Source: Streptomyces cacaoi (GTDB lineage Bacteria > Actinomycetota > Actinomycetes > Streptomycetales > Streptomycetaceae). Taken from it: a stretch of DNA of 64,000 nucleotides. Below the pieces are notes generated by a model. That model was not told the origin of the DNA and did not search any database. It worked only from the letters and a program-made list of their open reading frames with translations. Within the stretch, counting starts at the first letter, position 1. Every line of letters starts with the position of its first letter. Below are positions 47,845-56,192 of this stretch, piece by piece. A program made the translations under genes and the position numbers. The stretch spans positions 62,001-126,000 of the forward strand of contig NZ_BJMM01000019.1 of NCBI RefSeq assembly GCF_006539165.1. Direction: 5' to 3'.

Positions 47845-49569
47845 CTACTCGGTGCGGAGGGTGGTCAGGGTCGAGGGGGTCAGGGGGCGGGGTGGGGTGT
47901 CGGGGTCGAGGAGGATCACCGTGCAGGGGGCGGTGTGGGTGAGGGCGCTCGTCAGGCTGCCCTCGCCGAACTGGACGAGCGAGCCGTGCGGGGAGCGGCC
48001 GACCGCGACGGTGGTGGCCCCCACCTCCTCGGCGTAGCGGGCCAGGACCCGTCCGGCGGCGGCATGGTCGCCGACGCTGCTCAGCACCTGCCCGCCGGCG
48101 GGGATGCCGCGCGCGCTCAGCCGGTCGAGGTGCGCGGTCACGGCCGCGCGTGCCCGCGCTTCGCTCTCGGTGTCGGCGGCCTGTTCGTCGACGACGGCGG
48201 TCTGGTGGACGTGCACGATCTCCAGCGGGCTCCCGGCGTCCCGGGCGAGCCCGGCGGCGGCGTCGACGACGGCGGCGGCGTCACCGTGCGACCCGACGGC
48301 GACGACGAGCGGCGGTCCGTCCGCCGCCGCGGCCGGGCCGACCCGGGTGAGCACGGGAGCGGCGGGCTGGACGGACTCGCCCTCGCCGGTGTCCTGTTCG
48401 GCGGCGCGGACCAGCCGGTGCCCGCTGGCCAGCACGGGAATGGCCACGAGGAAGGCGGCCGCCGCGACGTAGAAGGGCACGCCCAGATCGGTGGCGTCGG
48501 CGAGCTTGCCCGCGACGTAGGGGGCCAGACCGCCGCCGATGAAGCGCAGGAAGCCGTACGCGGAGGAGGCCACCGGGCGTTCGACGGGCGAGACGAGCAT
48601 GACGGCCTGGGTGGTGAGGGTGTTGTTGATCCCGATGAAGGCGCCGCTGACGATGACGGCCACGATGACGACCTTCGGGGTGGTCACGCCCGCGGCGATG
48701 ACGCTCATCACCACGGCGAGGCCGAGCAGATTCGCGTACAGCACCGGTGCGGTGCCGAACCGGGCCTGGAGGCGGGGTGCGAAGAACACGCTGAAGGCCG
48801 CCACGAGCAGGCCCCAGCCGGTGAAGACGAGGCCCAGCTCGTGGGCGCCCAGCTGCATCGGGTAGGGCGCGTACCCCAGCATGGTGAAGAAGCCCCAGTT
48901 GTACAGCAGGGCCATGATGCCCATGGTGAGCAGTCCGCGGTGGCGCAGTGCCTTGAGCGGGGCCACCGGGGAGGTGGGGCGGGGCGGCTTGGGCGAGCGG
49001 GGGACGAACGCGAGCGTGGCGGTCAGGGCTATGGCCATCAGGACGGCGACGCCGAAGAACGGGCCGCGCCAGCTGATGGCGCCCAACTCCCCGCCGAGCA
49101 GCGGCCCCACGGCGATGCCGAGCCCGAGTGCGGTCTCGTACAGGATGATCGCCCCGCCGAACCCGCCGCTCGCCGAGGCGACGATCACGGCGAGGGAGGT
49201 GGCGATGAACAGGGCGTTGCCCAGGCCCCAGCCGGCCCGGAAGCCGACGATGCCGTTGATGGAGTCCGTCGCGCCCGCCAGCGCGGCGAAGACGACGATC
49301 ACCGCGAGCCCGGTGACCAGGGTGCGCTTGGCGCCGATCCGGCTGGAGACCCAGCCGACGAACAGCATGGCGACGGCCGTGACGATCAGATAGCTGCTGA
49401 ACAGGAGGGAGACCTGGCTGGGCGAGGCGTCGAGGCTCTCGGCGAGGGCGGGCAGGATCGGGTCGACCAGCCCGATGCCCATGAACGAGATCACGCAGGC
49501 GAACGCGACCGCCCAGACGGCCTTCGGCTGCTTGAACGGACTTGCGGGCTTCCCGTGCGATGCACTCAT
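47845..49569 (-). CDS. MFS transporter fused to a universal stress (UspA) domain
   Basis: This 574-residue fusion has an N-terminal 12-helix MFS exporter (residues about 10-400), with FMGIGLVDPILPALAESLDA, FVGWVSSRIGAKRTLVTGLA and FRAGWGLGNALFIATSLAVI. The C-terminal UspA domain at about 425-560 has LVVAVGSHGDAAAVVDAAAG, SPLEIVHVHQTAVVDEQAAD and the nucleotide-loop motif VGRSPHGSLVQFGEGSLTSA. Usp domains bind ATP or other nucleotides, so transport may be gated by energy state. A MarR gene lies 121 bp upstream on the same strand and probably regulates it. The ATG at 49569 was preferred to 49608. Confidence 0.9.
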   Translation of the reverse strand: MSASHGKPASPFKQPKAVWAVAFACVISFMGIGLVDPILPALAESLDASPSQVSLLFSSYLIVTAVAMLFVGWVSSRIGAKRTLVTGLAVIVVFAALAGATDSINGIVGFRAGWGLGNALFIATSLAVIVASASGGFGGAIILYETALGLGIAVGPLLGGELGAISWRGPFFGVAVLMAIALTATLAFVPRSPKPPRPTSPVAPLKALRHRGLLTMGIMALLYNWGFFTMLGYAPYPMQLGAHELGLVFTGWGLLVAAFSVFFAPRLQARFGTAPVLYANLLGLAVVMSVIAAGVTTPKVVIVAVIVSGAFIGINNTLTTQAVMLVSPVERPVASSAYGFLRFIGGGLAPYVAGKLADATDLGVPFYVAAAAFLVAIPVLASGHRLVRAAEQDTGEGESVQPAAPVLTRVGPAAAADGPPLVVAVGSHGDAAAVVDAAAGLARDAGSPLEIVHVHQTAVVDEQAADTESEARARAAVTAHLDRLSARGIPAGGQVLSSVGDHAAAGRVLARYAEEVGATTVAVGRSPHGSLVQFGEGSLTSALTHTAPCTVILLDPDTPPRPLTPSTLTTLRTE

Positions 49570-49690
49570 GTCGGCTTCTCTTCCGAGCGGTTGGGGTGTG
49601 GGGTGCACAGCGGGTGCGCGGGCCGCACGGCGGTGCGCCCTGGTGTGCGTGGGGTGCGCCGAGGTCTGCCGGGGGCGGGGGAGCCCGGGG

Positions 49691-50143
49691 TCAGGGGCGC
49701 TCCCGCCGGTCCGCGATGGCGCGGGCCAGCGCCGGGAGGGCGAGCTGTACCGCGTGCTGCTCTTCCTCGGTCAGCTCCTCGATCAACTCCCGCAGGGCCT
49801 CGGTGCGTTCGGCGCGCCGCTGCCGGAACACGTCGAGGCCGGCGGCGGTGGCCTCCACCAGGACGCCGCGGCCGTCGCTGCTGTCGGCGGTCCGGCGGAC
49901 CAGTCCGGCGCGTTCCATGCGGGTGACCAGCTGTGTCATGTTCGGCTGCGAGACGCCCTCGGCGCGGGCCAGTTCGGACAGCCGCTGGGGGCCCTCGCGG
50001 CCGAGGCGGCCCAGCGCGGAGGAGGCGGCGGTGGACAGGCCGCCCGCCGTGGCGCTGTGCCGGACGTGCCGGACCAGTTGCTCGACGGAGAGCATCAGAT
50101 CGTCCGGGGCCGGCCCGGCCGAATCCATAACCCGCTTATGCAT
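49691..50143 (-). CDS. MarR family transcriptional regulator
   Basis: This 150-residue winged-helix dimer has helices STAASSALGRLGREGPQRLS and ELARAEGVSQPNMTQLVTRM for DNA recognition, and the wing in VRRTADSSDGRGVLVEATAA. The terminal helices (ALRELIEELTEEEQHAVQLA) form the dimer. Starts at 50143 or at the internal ATG 50128 are possible. It is divergent from the GH38 gene and in tandem with the MFS-UspA gene. The AT-rich word ATGCATATCCCCATTGTGTA in the divergent gap contains no clean palindrome but is a likely binding region. Confidence 0.88.
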   Translation of the reverse strand: MHKRVMDSAGPAPDDLMLSVEQLVRHVRHSATAGGLSTAASSALGRLGREGPQRLSELARAEGVSQPNMTQLVTRMERAGLVRRTADSSDGRGVLVEATAAGLDVFRQRRAERTEALRELIEELTEEEQHAVQLALPALARAIADRRERP

Positions 50144-50377
50144 ATCCCCATTGTGTATCTACGTGTACGACGAAACAACCTTTCCGGCTCCGTTCGCGCC
50201 TCCGTTCCCGCACCCCTGACTGCTGCCGCCGCTCCCGCGCCCCGTGCCCGCTGCGTTCCGCCCCGCCTCCGCCCCGTCTCCGTGCGGCCGGAACGGATGG
50301 GGAGGCGCCGGGCAGGGCAGGGGGAGCGGTGGGCGCGGACCGGCCGCGTGGGGAGGCGACAGGGAGGGGAAGGCCGT

Positions 50378-53134
50378 ATGGCAGCCGACGAGCTGGTGAT
50401 CGTCCCGCACACCCACTGGGACCGGGAGTGGTATCTCCCGTTCCAGCAGTTCCGGCTCCAACTCGTCGGCCTCCTGGACGAGTTGCTCGACCGGATGGAG
50501 GGCGACCCCCGGCAGCGCTTCACCCTGGACGGCCAGGCGGTCGCCGTCGACGACTATCTGGAGGTGCGCCCCGAGCAGCGGAAGCGGCTGACGGCGCTGG
50601 TCCGCGCGGGCCGGCTGGCGGTCGGCCCCTGGCAGATCCTGCTGGACGAGTTCCTGTGCTCGGGCGAGAACATCGTGCGCAACCTGGAGCGGGGCCTGCA
50701 CCGCGCTGCCGGGCTGGGCGAGGCGGGCACGATGCGCGTCGGCTATCTGCCGGACATGTTCGGCCACTGCGCCCAGATGCCGCAGATCCTGCGCGGCGCG
50801 GGGCTCGCGCACGCGTGTGTGTGGCGCGGGGTGCCCGCGCGGGTGGACGCGCACGCCTTCGCCTGGGTCGCGCCGGACGGCACGGCCGTGCGCACCGAGT
50901 ACCTGGCGGGCGGCGGATACGGCAGCGCCGCGGGGCTGTTCGACGATCCGGTCCGGGTGGCCGAGCGCGCCGCCGACGTCGCCGCGAAGCTGCGCCCCTG
51001 GCGGCCGGACGGCTCCCCGATGCTGGCCATGTACGGCTCGGACCACACCGCACCCGCGGCGGACCTCGCCGACCTGCTGGAGCGGCACAACGCCGCCGTG
51101 GACAAGAGCGAGGCCGGCACCGGCAACGGCGGCGGAGTGCGGCTCCGACTGGCCACGCTCGCCGAGTACTTCGCGGCACAGCCCACCACCACCGAGGGGC
51201 TGCGCCCGGTCCACGGCGAGCTGCGCAGCCACGCGCGGGCGAACATCCTGCCGGGGGTGTTCTCGGCGCGGATCGGGCTCAAGCAGGCCATGGCGCGGGC
51301 GGAGCGCACCGTCGAGCGGTACGCGGAGCCGCTGGCGGCGCTCTGGTTCGACGGGGACGCGCGGCGGTTCCTGGACATGGCCTGGCAGCGGCTGATCGAG
51401 GTCTCGTGTCACGACTCGGTCACCGGCTGCGGCTGCGACGAGACGGCGCAGCAGGTCGCGGCGCGGATGGCCGAGGCGGAACAACTGGGCCGCGCCGTAC
51501 GGGACATGACGGCCCGGGGGCTCGCGGCCGCCGTGCCGCACACCGCGCATCTGGTGCTCAACCCGACGCCGGAGCCGCGCACCGGCCTGGTCGAGCTGGA
51601 CGTCGCCGGAGAGGGGCCGGTGCGGCTGCGGGACGCCGAGGGGCGCACCCTGCCCACCCAGCGCCTGGCCGCCGGGCCGACGCTGCTCGCGGACGACACG
51701 GTGCCGGCCGAGCGGCTGCCCCTGGTGCTGGCCCGGGTGCACGGCAGCGAGCTGTACGGCCGGGAGATCACCGGCTGGCGGGCCGACCACGCCCGGCGGC
51801 TGCTGCACTTCACGGTGGACCGCCGCGGTGAGCGGCCGTTCGACGTCGCCGACGTGCGGCGTGCGCTGGCGGGCGCCGAGGGCGAGTGGCGGGTGCGGAT
51901 CGAGGCGGAGCCGCGGCAGACCGTCGCGGCGCTGGTGCCCGTGCCGGCGCTGGGCCGCACCGCCGTACGCGCCGAACCCGGCCGCGCCGCGGGCCCCGAG
52001 CACGCGGTGCGGGCCACCGGCCGGGGCGGGCCCTGCCTGGCCAACGGGCTGCTGACGGTGCGTGTCGCCGAGGACGGCACCGTCTCGGCGCAGGGCGCGG
52101 ACGGCGCCGCACTGACCGGCGCGGGCCGCATCGTCGACGGCGGCGACCTCGGCGACACCTACAACTACGCCCCGCCCGCGCACGAGGAGCCGGTCGACCG
52201 GCCGGCCGAGGTGCACATCCGGCAGGCGGCCGAGGGCCCGCTGATCGGCGCCTGGGAGGTCGAGCGCCGCTGTGTCTGGCCGGTGGCCGGGGACTTCACC
52301 GGCGATGCGCGCTCGGCCCGGACCGTCGAGGTCCCGGTCACCACGCGGGTCGAGCTGCGCGCCGGAGAGCCGTTCGTCCGGCTGACCGTCTCGTTCGACA
52401 ACCGCGCCGACGACCACCGGGTGCGGCTGCACGTGCCGCTGCCGCGGCGCGCCCGGGTCTCCTGCGCGGAGGGCCAGTTCGCCGTCGTGGAGCGCGGCGT
52501 CCGGGCCGAGGGCGGCTTCGGGGAGGAGCCGGTGCCCACCTTCCCGGCGTCGGCCTTCGTCGCCGCCGGGGGCGCCGCCGTCCTGCTGGAGCATCCCACC
52601 GAGTACGAACTCGTCGACGGCGGCGCCGAGTTGGCGCTCACCCTGCTGCGGGCAACCGGCCGGATGTCCCGCAACCGGCACGTGTGGCGGGACGAGCCGG
52701 CGGGCGGCGAGTTCGCCACGCCGCAGGCCCAGTGCCACGGCCGGCGCACCGTCTCCTTCGGGCTGCTGCCGCACGCCGGCCCGTGGCACGGCGCGGGCGT
52801 GCACCGGGCCGCCGAGCTGTTCCGGCATCCGCTCCTCGCGCTGCCCGGTACGGCACCGGCCGGTGCGCGGCTGCCGGGTGCGGCCGAGGGGCTGCGGCTG
52901 ACGGGCGACGGCGTCGTCCTCAGCGCGGTGCGGGAGCGGGAGGGCGGCCTGGAGGTGCGGATCGTCGCGCAGACGCCGCAGCCGGTGACGGCCGTCCTGT
53001 CCCTGCCCGGGCTGCGGGCCGCACGCCGCACGGATCTGCTGGGCAGGCCGGGCGCGGAGTCGGCGGTGGAGGGGGCGCGGCTGCGGGTCGCGCTGCGCCC
53101 CTGGGAGATCGCCACGTTCCGGCTGGAGCGCTGA
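50378..53134 (+). CDS. glycoside hydrolase family 38 alpha-mannosidase
   Basis: This 918-residue zinc enzyme starts AADELVIVPHTHWDREWYLP, with metal ligands His11, His13 and Asp15, the HxHxD GH38 signature. The putative nucleophile is Asp126 in YLPDMFGHCAQMPQILRGAG. The SHDSVTGCGCDETAQQVAAR motif near residue 350 and C-terminal beta-sandwich domains complete the fold. There is no signal peptide, so it acts in the cytoplasm on mannose-containing oligosaccharides taken up by an importer. A strong AGGGAGGGGAAGG ribosome site precedes the ATG. It is 234 bp from the divergent MarR gene. Confidence 0.92.
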   Translation: MAADELVIVPHTHWDREWYLPFQQFRLQLVGLLDELLDRMEGDPRQRFTLDGQAVAVDDYLEVRPEQRKRLTALVRAGRLAVGPWQILLDEFLCSGENIVRNLERGLHRAAGLGEAGTMRVGYLPDMFGHCAQMPQILRGAGLAHACVWRGVPARVDAHAFAWVAPDGTAVRTEYLAGGGYGSAAGLFDDPVRVAERAADVAAKLRPWRPDGSPMLAMYGSDHTAPAADLADLLERHNAAVDKSEAGTGNGGGVRLRLATLAEYFAAQPTTTEGLRPVHGELRSHARANILPGVFSARIGLKQAMARAERTVERYAEPLAALWFDGDARRFLDMAWQRLIEVSCHDSVTGCGCDETAQQVAARMAEAEQLGRAVRDMTARGLAAAVPHTAHLVLNPTPEPRTGLVELDVAGEGPVRLRDAEGRTLPTQRLAAGPTLLADDTVPAERLPLVLARVHGSELYGREITGWRADHARRLLHFTVDRRGERPFDVADVRRALAGAEGEWRVRIEAEPRQTVAALVPVPALGRTAVRAEPGRAAGPEHAVRATGRGGPCLANGLLTVRVAEDGTVSAQGADGAALTGAGRIVDGGDLGDTYNYAPPAHEEPVDRPAEVHIRQAAEGPLIGAWEVERRCVWPVAGDFTGDARSARTVEVPVTTRVELRAGEPFVRLTVSFDNRADDHRVRLHVPLPRRARVSCAEGQFAVVERGVRAEGGFGEEPVPTFPASAFVAAGGAAVLLEHPTEYELVDGGAELALTLLRATGRMSRNRHVWRDEPAGGEFATPQAQCHGRRTVSFGLLPHAGPWHGAGVHRAAELFRHPLLALPGTAPAGARLPGAAEGLRLTGDGVVLSAVREREGGLEVRIVAQTPQPVTAVLSLPGLRAARRTDLLGRPGAESAVEGARLRVALRPWEIATFRLER

Positions 53135-53262
53135 GCCCCCGGGCAGGGCCGGCGCACCCGCCCGGGATGCCGGAATTGCGGGTTTCTGTAACCTGTTGAG
53201 GGGATGGAGACGCCTGCAATTCCGGTATCCGGCCGGACGAGCCCGAAGCGGAAGGCGCAGAC

Positions 53263-54036
53263 ATGGCTTCACTGGGCGGAGTCCCCTGCTGGGTCAGCCT
53301 GATGACCCCCGAACCCCAGACCGCGGAGGACTTCTTCGGACCCGTCATGGGATGGACCTTCGCCCCGGCGGCAGAGGGGCCCGACGAGCGGGTCGCGCTC
53401 GCGGACGGCAGCCCCGTCGCCGGGCTCAGCGCCCTGGCCACCTCCGAGGGCGCACACGAGCGCTGGACCGTCTTCTTCCTGGTCACGGACGCCGACCAGG
53501 TCACCGAGCGGATCGCCGAACGCGGCGGCACCGTCGGCGTGGGCCCGCTGCGCGCCGGCGACGGCCGGGTGGTGATCGCCGCCGACCCGTTCGGCGCGCC
53601 GTTCGGCCTGTGGCAGGGCGAGACCCCCGCCTCCTGGGCGGTCGGCGAGCGCGGCGCCCCCGCCTGGCTCCAGCTGCACACCCGGGACGCCTTCGCCGCC
53701 GCGCTGTTCTACGGCGAGGTCTTCCAGTGGACCGACGACCCCCGGCACGCGGTCACCTACGAGGAGGGGTACGAGGAGATCGTGGTGCGCGCGGACGGCC
53801 AGCCCGTGGCCGGGATACGCGGCGGAGCCCTGGAGGCGCCGCCCGACCCGGCGATCCGCACGCGATGGGAACCCTATTTCCGGGTACCCGACCTGGACGC
53901 GGCGGTGGCGGCGGCCGAGCGCCCCGGCGGAGGCCGGGCCGCGCAGGTGACACGGCCGCGGGAGGGCCCGCTGGGCCGGACGGCGACGCTGTTCGACCCG
54001 AAGGGCGCCCCCTTCCGCCTCCTCGGCACGGTGTGA
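53263..54036 (+). CDS. VOC family protein with two glyoxalase-like domains
   Basis: This 257-residue protein contains two tandem vicinal-oxygen-chelate domains. The first runs from CWVSLMTPEPQTAEDFFGPV to FGAPFGLWQGE, about residue 120. The second spans about 131-257 with WLQLHTRDAFAAALFYGEVF and PYFRVPDLDAAVAAA. VOC proteins include glyoxalases, dioxygenases and antibiotic-binding proteins. Obvious metal-ligand clusters are not complete, so the enzyme activity is uncertain. It is on the same strand as GH38, separated by 128 bp, and precedes a DUF2795 gene by 55 bp. Confidence 0.85.
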   Translation: MASLGGVPCWVSLMTPEPQTAEDFFGPVMGWTFAPAAEGPDERVALADGSPVAGLSALATSEGAHERWTVFFLVTDADQVTERIAERGGTVGVGPLRAGDGRVVIAADPFGAPFGLWQGETPASWAVGERGAPAWLQLHTRDAFAAALFYGEVFQWTDDPRHAVTYEEGYEEIVVRADGQPVAGIRGGALEAPPDPAIRTRWEPYFRVPDLDAAVAAAERPGGGRAAQVTRPREGPLGRTATLFDPKGAPFRLLGTV

Positions 54037-54091
54037 CCGTCCGCCGCCCCGGCGCCCGCGCGGAGAAGCACATCCGAGCAAGGAGCACGAC

Positions 54092-54487
54092 ATGCAGGAG
54101 AACGACAAGGCCGGACGTCTCCAGGACGAAGAGGCCAAGAAGCGGCTCCAGGGCGATCTGCGCTCCAACCGCACGGAGTTCCGCGAGATGGAGCCCTCCG
54201 GCGAGGACCAGCCGGAGGCGGCCCGCGACCCGCTCGCCCTGCGCACCGGGGCCGCGCCCGACGGCATGACCCCGCGTGACGTCGAGCTGCGCTCCGAGAT
54301 CGCCCAGTACCTGGGCCGGCATCTGTACCCGACGGGGCGCGAGGAGGTGCTGGACGCGCTGCGCGCCGAGCACGCCCCGGACCGGCTGCTGGACCTGGCC
54401 GCCCGGCTGCCGGCCGACGCCCGCTACAGCAACATCCAGGAGCTGTCCGAGGGCCTCGGCATCGGCACCGAGTCCGGCAAGCACTGA
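54092..54487 (+). CDS. DUF2795 domain protein
   Basis: This 131-residue protein has a charged N-terminal half (RLQDEEAKKRLQGDLRSNRT) and a C-terminal DUF2795-like domain from about residue 70: LRSEIAQYLGRHLYPTGREE, VLDALRAEHAPDRLLDLAAR and LPADARYSNIQELSEGLG. DUF2795 proteins are small, helical and of unknown function in actinobacteria, often near stress genes. A GCAAGGAGC ribosome site lies before the ATG. A strong terminator follows, so it is the last gene of a VOC-DUF2795 unit. Confidence 0.85.
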   Translation: MQENDKAGRLQDEEAKKRLQGDLRSNRTEFREMEPSGEDQPEAARDPLALRTGAAPDGMTPRDVELRSEIAQYLGRHLYPTGREEVLDALRAEHAPDRLLDLAARLPADARYSNIQELSEGLGIGTESGKH

Positions 54488-54510
54488 ACGGGCTCCGCAC
54501 CCGCGGACCC

Positions 54511-54549
54511 CGGCGAGGGCCCGCCGCCCCGCGCGGCGGGCCCTCGCCG
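54511..54549. terminator. strong intrinsic terminator after the DUF2795 gene
   Basis: Perfect 17-bp inverted repeat (arms 54511-54527 and 54533-54549, loop 5 nt), starting 24 bp after the stop. Confidence 0.85.
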
Positions 54550-54608
54550 TGCGCGGCCCGCCCGGCGCCGCAGGTGTGAGCGCGCGGCCCGGGGTTCACC
54601 CGAGGGTC

Positions 54609-54869
54609 ATGAGAGAAACGAGCCCGAGGGCCACGACGAGAGAACCCAACCCCGACCCGGATCCCGAGCGCACGCCCGGCCTGGAGCGCGGCGGCGGAGT
54701 GCCGCCCGGCGAGACCCCGCCCGCCGAGGGCAGCACCCCGGACGCCGGGCCGCTGGAGACCCACAACCCGACGAAGGGCTGGAGCCGGACGCCGGTGATC
54801 CTCATCGGGCTGGTCGTCGCCTGCTTCGTCGTCCTCTTCCTCGGCTGGCTGCTGGAGCTGCTGGGGTAG
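54609..54869 (+). CDS. DUF6480-type small membrane protein
   Basis: This 86-residue protein has a proline- and acid-rich N-terminal region (TREPNPDPDPERTPGLERGG, then GVPPGETPPAEGSTPDAGPL and ETHNPTKGWSRTP) followed by one C-terminal membrane helix (VILIGLVVACFVVLFLGWLL). This is the layout of the DUF6480 family of Streptomyces stress-associated membrane proteins. It sits upstream of a SigB-type sigma factor on the same strand, 211 bp away. The ATG has GGGTC before it, and no strong ribosome site. The function is unknown. Confidence 0.8.
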   Translation: MRETSPRATTREPNPDPDPERTPGLERGGGVPPGETPPAEGSTPDAGPLETHNPTKGWSRTPVILIGLVVACFVVLFLGWLLELLG

Positions 54870-55080
54870 CCACGCGGTCCGTGCCCGCCCCCGGCACGAG
54901 GCCGCCGCGCCGCTACCGCCCGTGCCCGGCCGATGGCGCCCCCGCACCCGCGCACACCGCCTCTGAGCTGCGCGGATGCCGGGGGCGTAGGAGTGTGTCA
55001 CGGTGAAGGCGCGCCCCTTGGTGCGGTCCCGTTCCGCACCGCCGGCTTTCGTTCGGAAAGCGCGCACGGGAGGTTCCCCG

Positions 55081-55965
55081 ATGGGTACCACGCAGCCGCA
55101 CACCGATACGCCGCAGCGCGGGCGGCACAGCCACCACGACGCCCCCGACACGGCGGCCGACTTCGCGGCCCTGGCCACCATGCCGGACGGCCCCGACAAG
55201 CGGCAGCTCCAGGAGGGCGTCGTCACGGCCTGGCTGCCCATGGCGCACCGGCTGGCCCGCAAGTTCCGCAACCGGGGCGAGTCCCTGGAGGACCTGGAGC
55301 AGGTCGCCGCGCTGGCCCTGGTCAAGTCCGTCGAGCGCTACGACCCGCGGCGGGGCAACGCCTTCGAGACCTTCGCCATCCCGACGATCTACGGCGAACT
55401 CAAGCGGCACTTCCGGGACAACATGTGGGAGGTGCACGTGCCCCGCCGCGTGCAGGATCTGCGCAACCGGGTCCGCGCGAGCCTGCGGGAGCTGGAGCTG
55501 ACCTGCTCCGGCCGCTCACCGACGGTCGCCGAACTGGCCGCGCACGCCGGGCTGTCCGAGGAGGACACGCTGGCCGGTCTCGAAGCCCTCCAGTGCTTCC
55601 ACTCCCTGTCGCTGGACGCCCCCGTCGCCGCCTCGGAGGACGGCGGCGGAGCCGACGGCGGGCACGACGGGGCGATCCGCCTGGTGGACACGCTCAGCGC
55701 CGACGAGTCCGGCTACGACCACGTCGTCGACCGGGAGGCCGTCCGCTCCAGCCTGTGCCAGCTGCCCGAGCGCGACCAGAAGATCCTGTATCTGCGGTTC
55801 TTCGGCGAGATGACGCAGTCCCAGATCGCCCGCAGGCTCGGCGTCTCGCAGATGCACGTCTCCCGGCTGCTGGCAGCCGCCTGCCGCCGGGTGCGGGAGG
55901 AGGTCGAGGAGCGGGACGACGGGAGCGGGGGCGAGGCCGAACGCGCGGGCCCGATGGCGGCCTGA
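55081..55965 (+). CDS. SigB/SigF/SigG-family RNA polymerase sigma factor
   Basis: This 294-residue group 3 sigma factor has region 2 with AHRLARKFRNRGESLEDLEQ, VAALALVKSVERYDPRRGNA and FETFAIPTIYGELKRHFRDN. Region 3 includes PRRVQDLRNRVRASLRELEL and TVAELAAHAGLSEEDTLAGL; region 4 is LPERDQKILYLRFFGEMTQS and QIARRLGVSQMHVSRLLAAA. This is the general-stress type of Streptomyces, normally controlled by anti-sigma/anti-anti-sigma partners. None is adjacent here. The ATG at 55081 has a GGGAGG ribosome site; a longer frame from 55003 is less likely. It may direct the neighbouring DUF2795 and DUF6480 genes. Confidence 0.93.
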   Translation: MGTTQPHTDTPQRGRHSHHDAPDTAADFAALATMPDGPDKRQLQEGVVTAWLPMAHRLARKFRNRGESLEDLEQVAALALVKSVERYDPRRGNAFETFAIPTIYGELKRHFRDNMWEVHVPRRVQDLRNRVRASLRELELTCSGRSPTVAELAAHAGLSEEDTLAGLEALQCFHSLSLDAPVAASEDGGGADGGHDGAIRLVDTLSADESGYDHVVDREAVRSSLCQLPERDQKILYLRFFGEMTQSQIARRLGVSQMHVSRLLAAACRRVREEVEERDDGSGGEAERAGPMAA

Positions 55966-55982
55966 CCGCCCGGCCGCCCCAA

Positions 55983-56062
55983 GTCACCGCGGGCGGCCGT
56001 GGGTTACCGCAGGCCACGGCACGTCACCGCGGGCCGCCGCCGGTTGCCGCAGGCCCACCGCG
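55983..56062. repeat. two-copy 40-bp imperfect tandem repeat
   Basis: Units 55983-56022 and 56023-56062 share GTCACCGCGGGC and CCGCAGGCC blocks with several mismatches. They lie between the sigma factor and the GH63 gene. Their role is unknown; they could be remnants of duplicated terminator DNA. Confidence 0.55.
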
Positions 56063-56192
56063 CGCCCTCGCAGGCCACCGCCCCGGCGACAAGAAACGAA
56101 CCCGTTCACAGGGGTGCCGCATGCCGTGGTGTCACTGATTGAATGCACCGGACATTGATCGGTGAGCCGCACGAAAGGCGTGGTCACACCCC

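Noticed and set aside
46519..49926. Very long open frame of 1135 codons spanning PHP, the intergenic repeats and the MFS-UspA gene antisense
   Set aside because: It is a high-GC shadow frame; its translation is Arg/Pro/Gly-rich without domains, and real genes with clear motifs occupy the same DNA.
49691..50377. Clean palindromic operator for the MarR gene
   Set aside because: The divergent gap has an AT-rich GTGTA/TGTAC pattern but the halves do not form a convincing palindrome.
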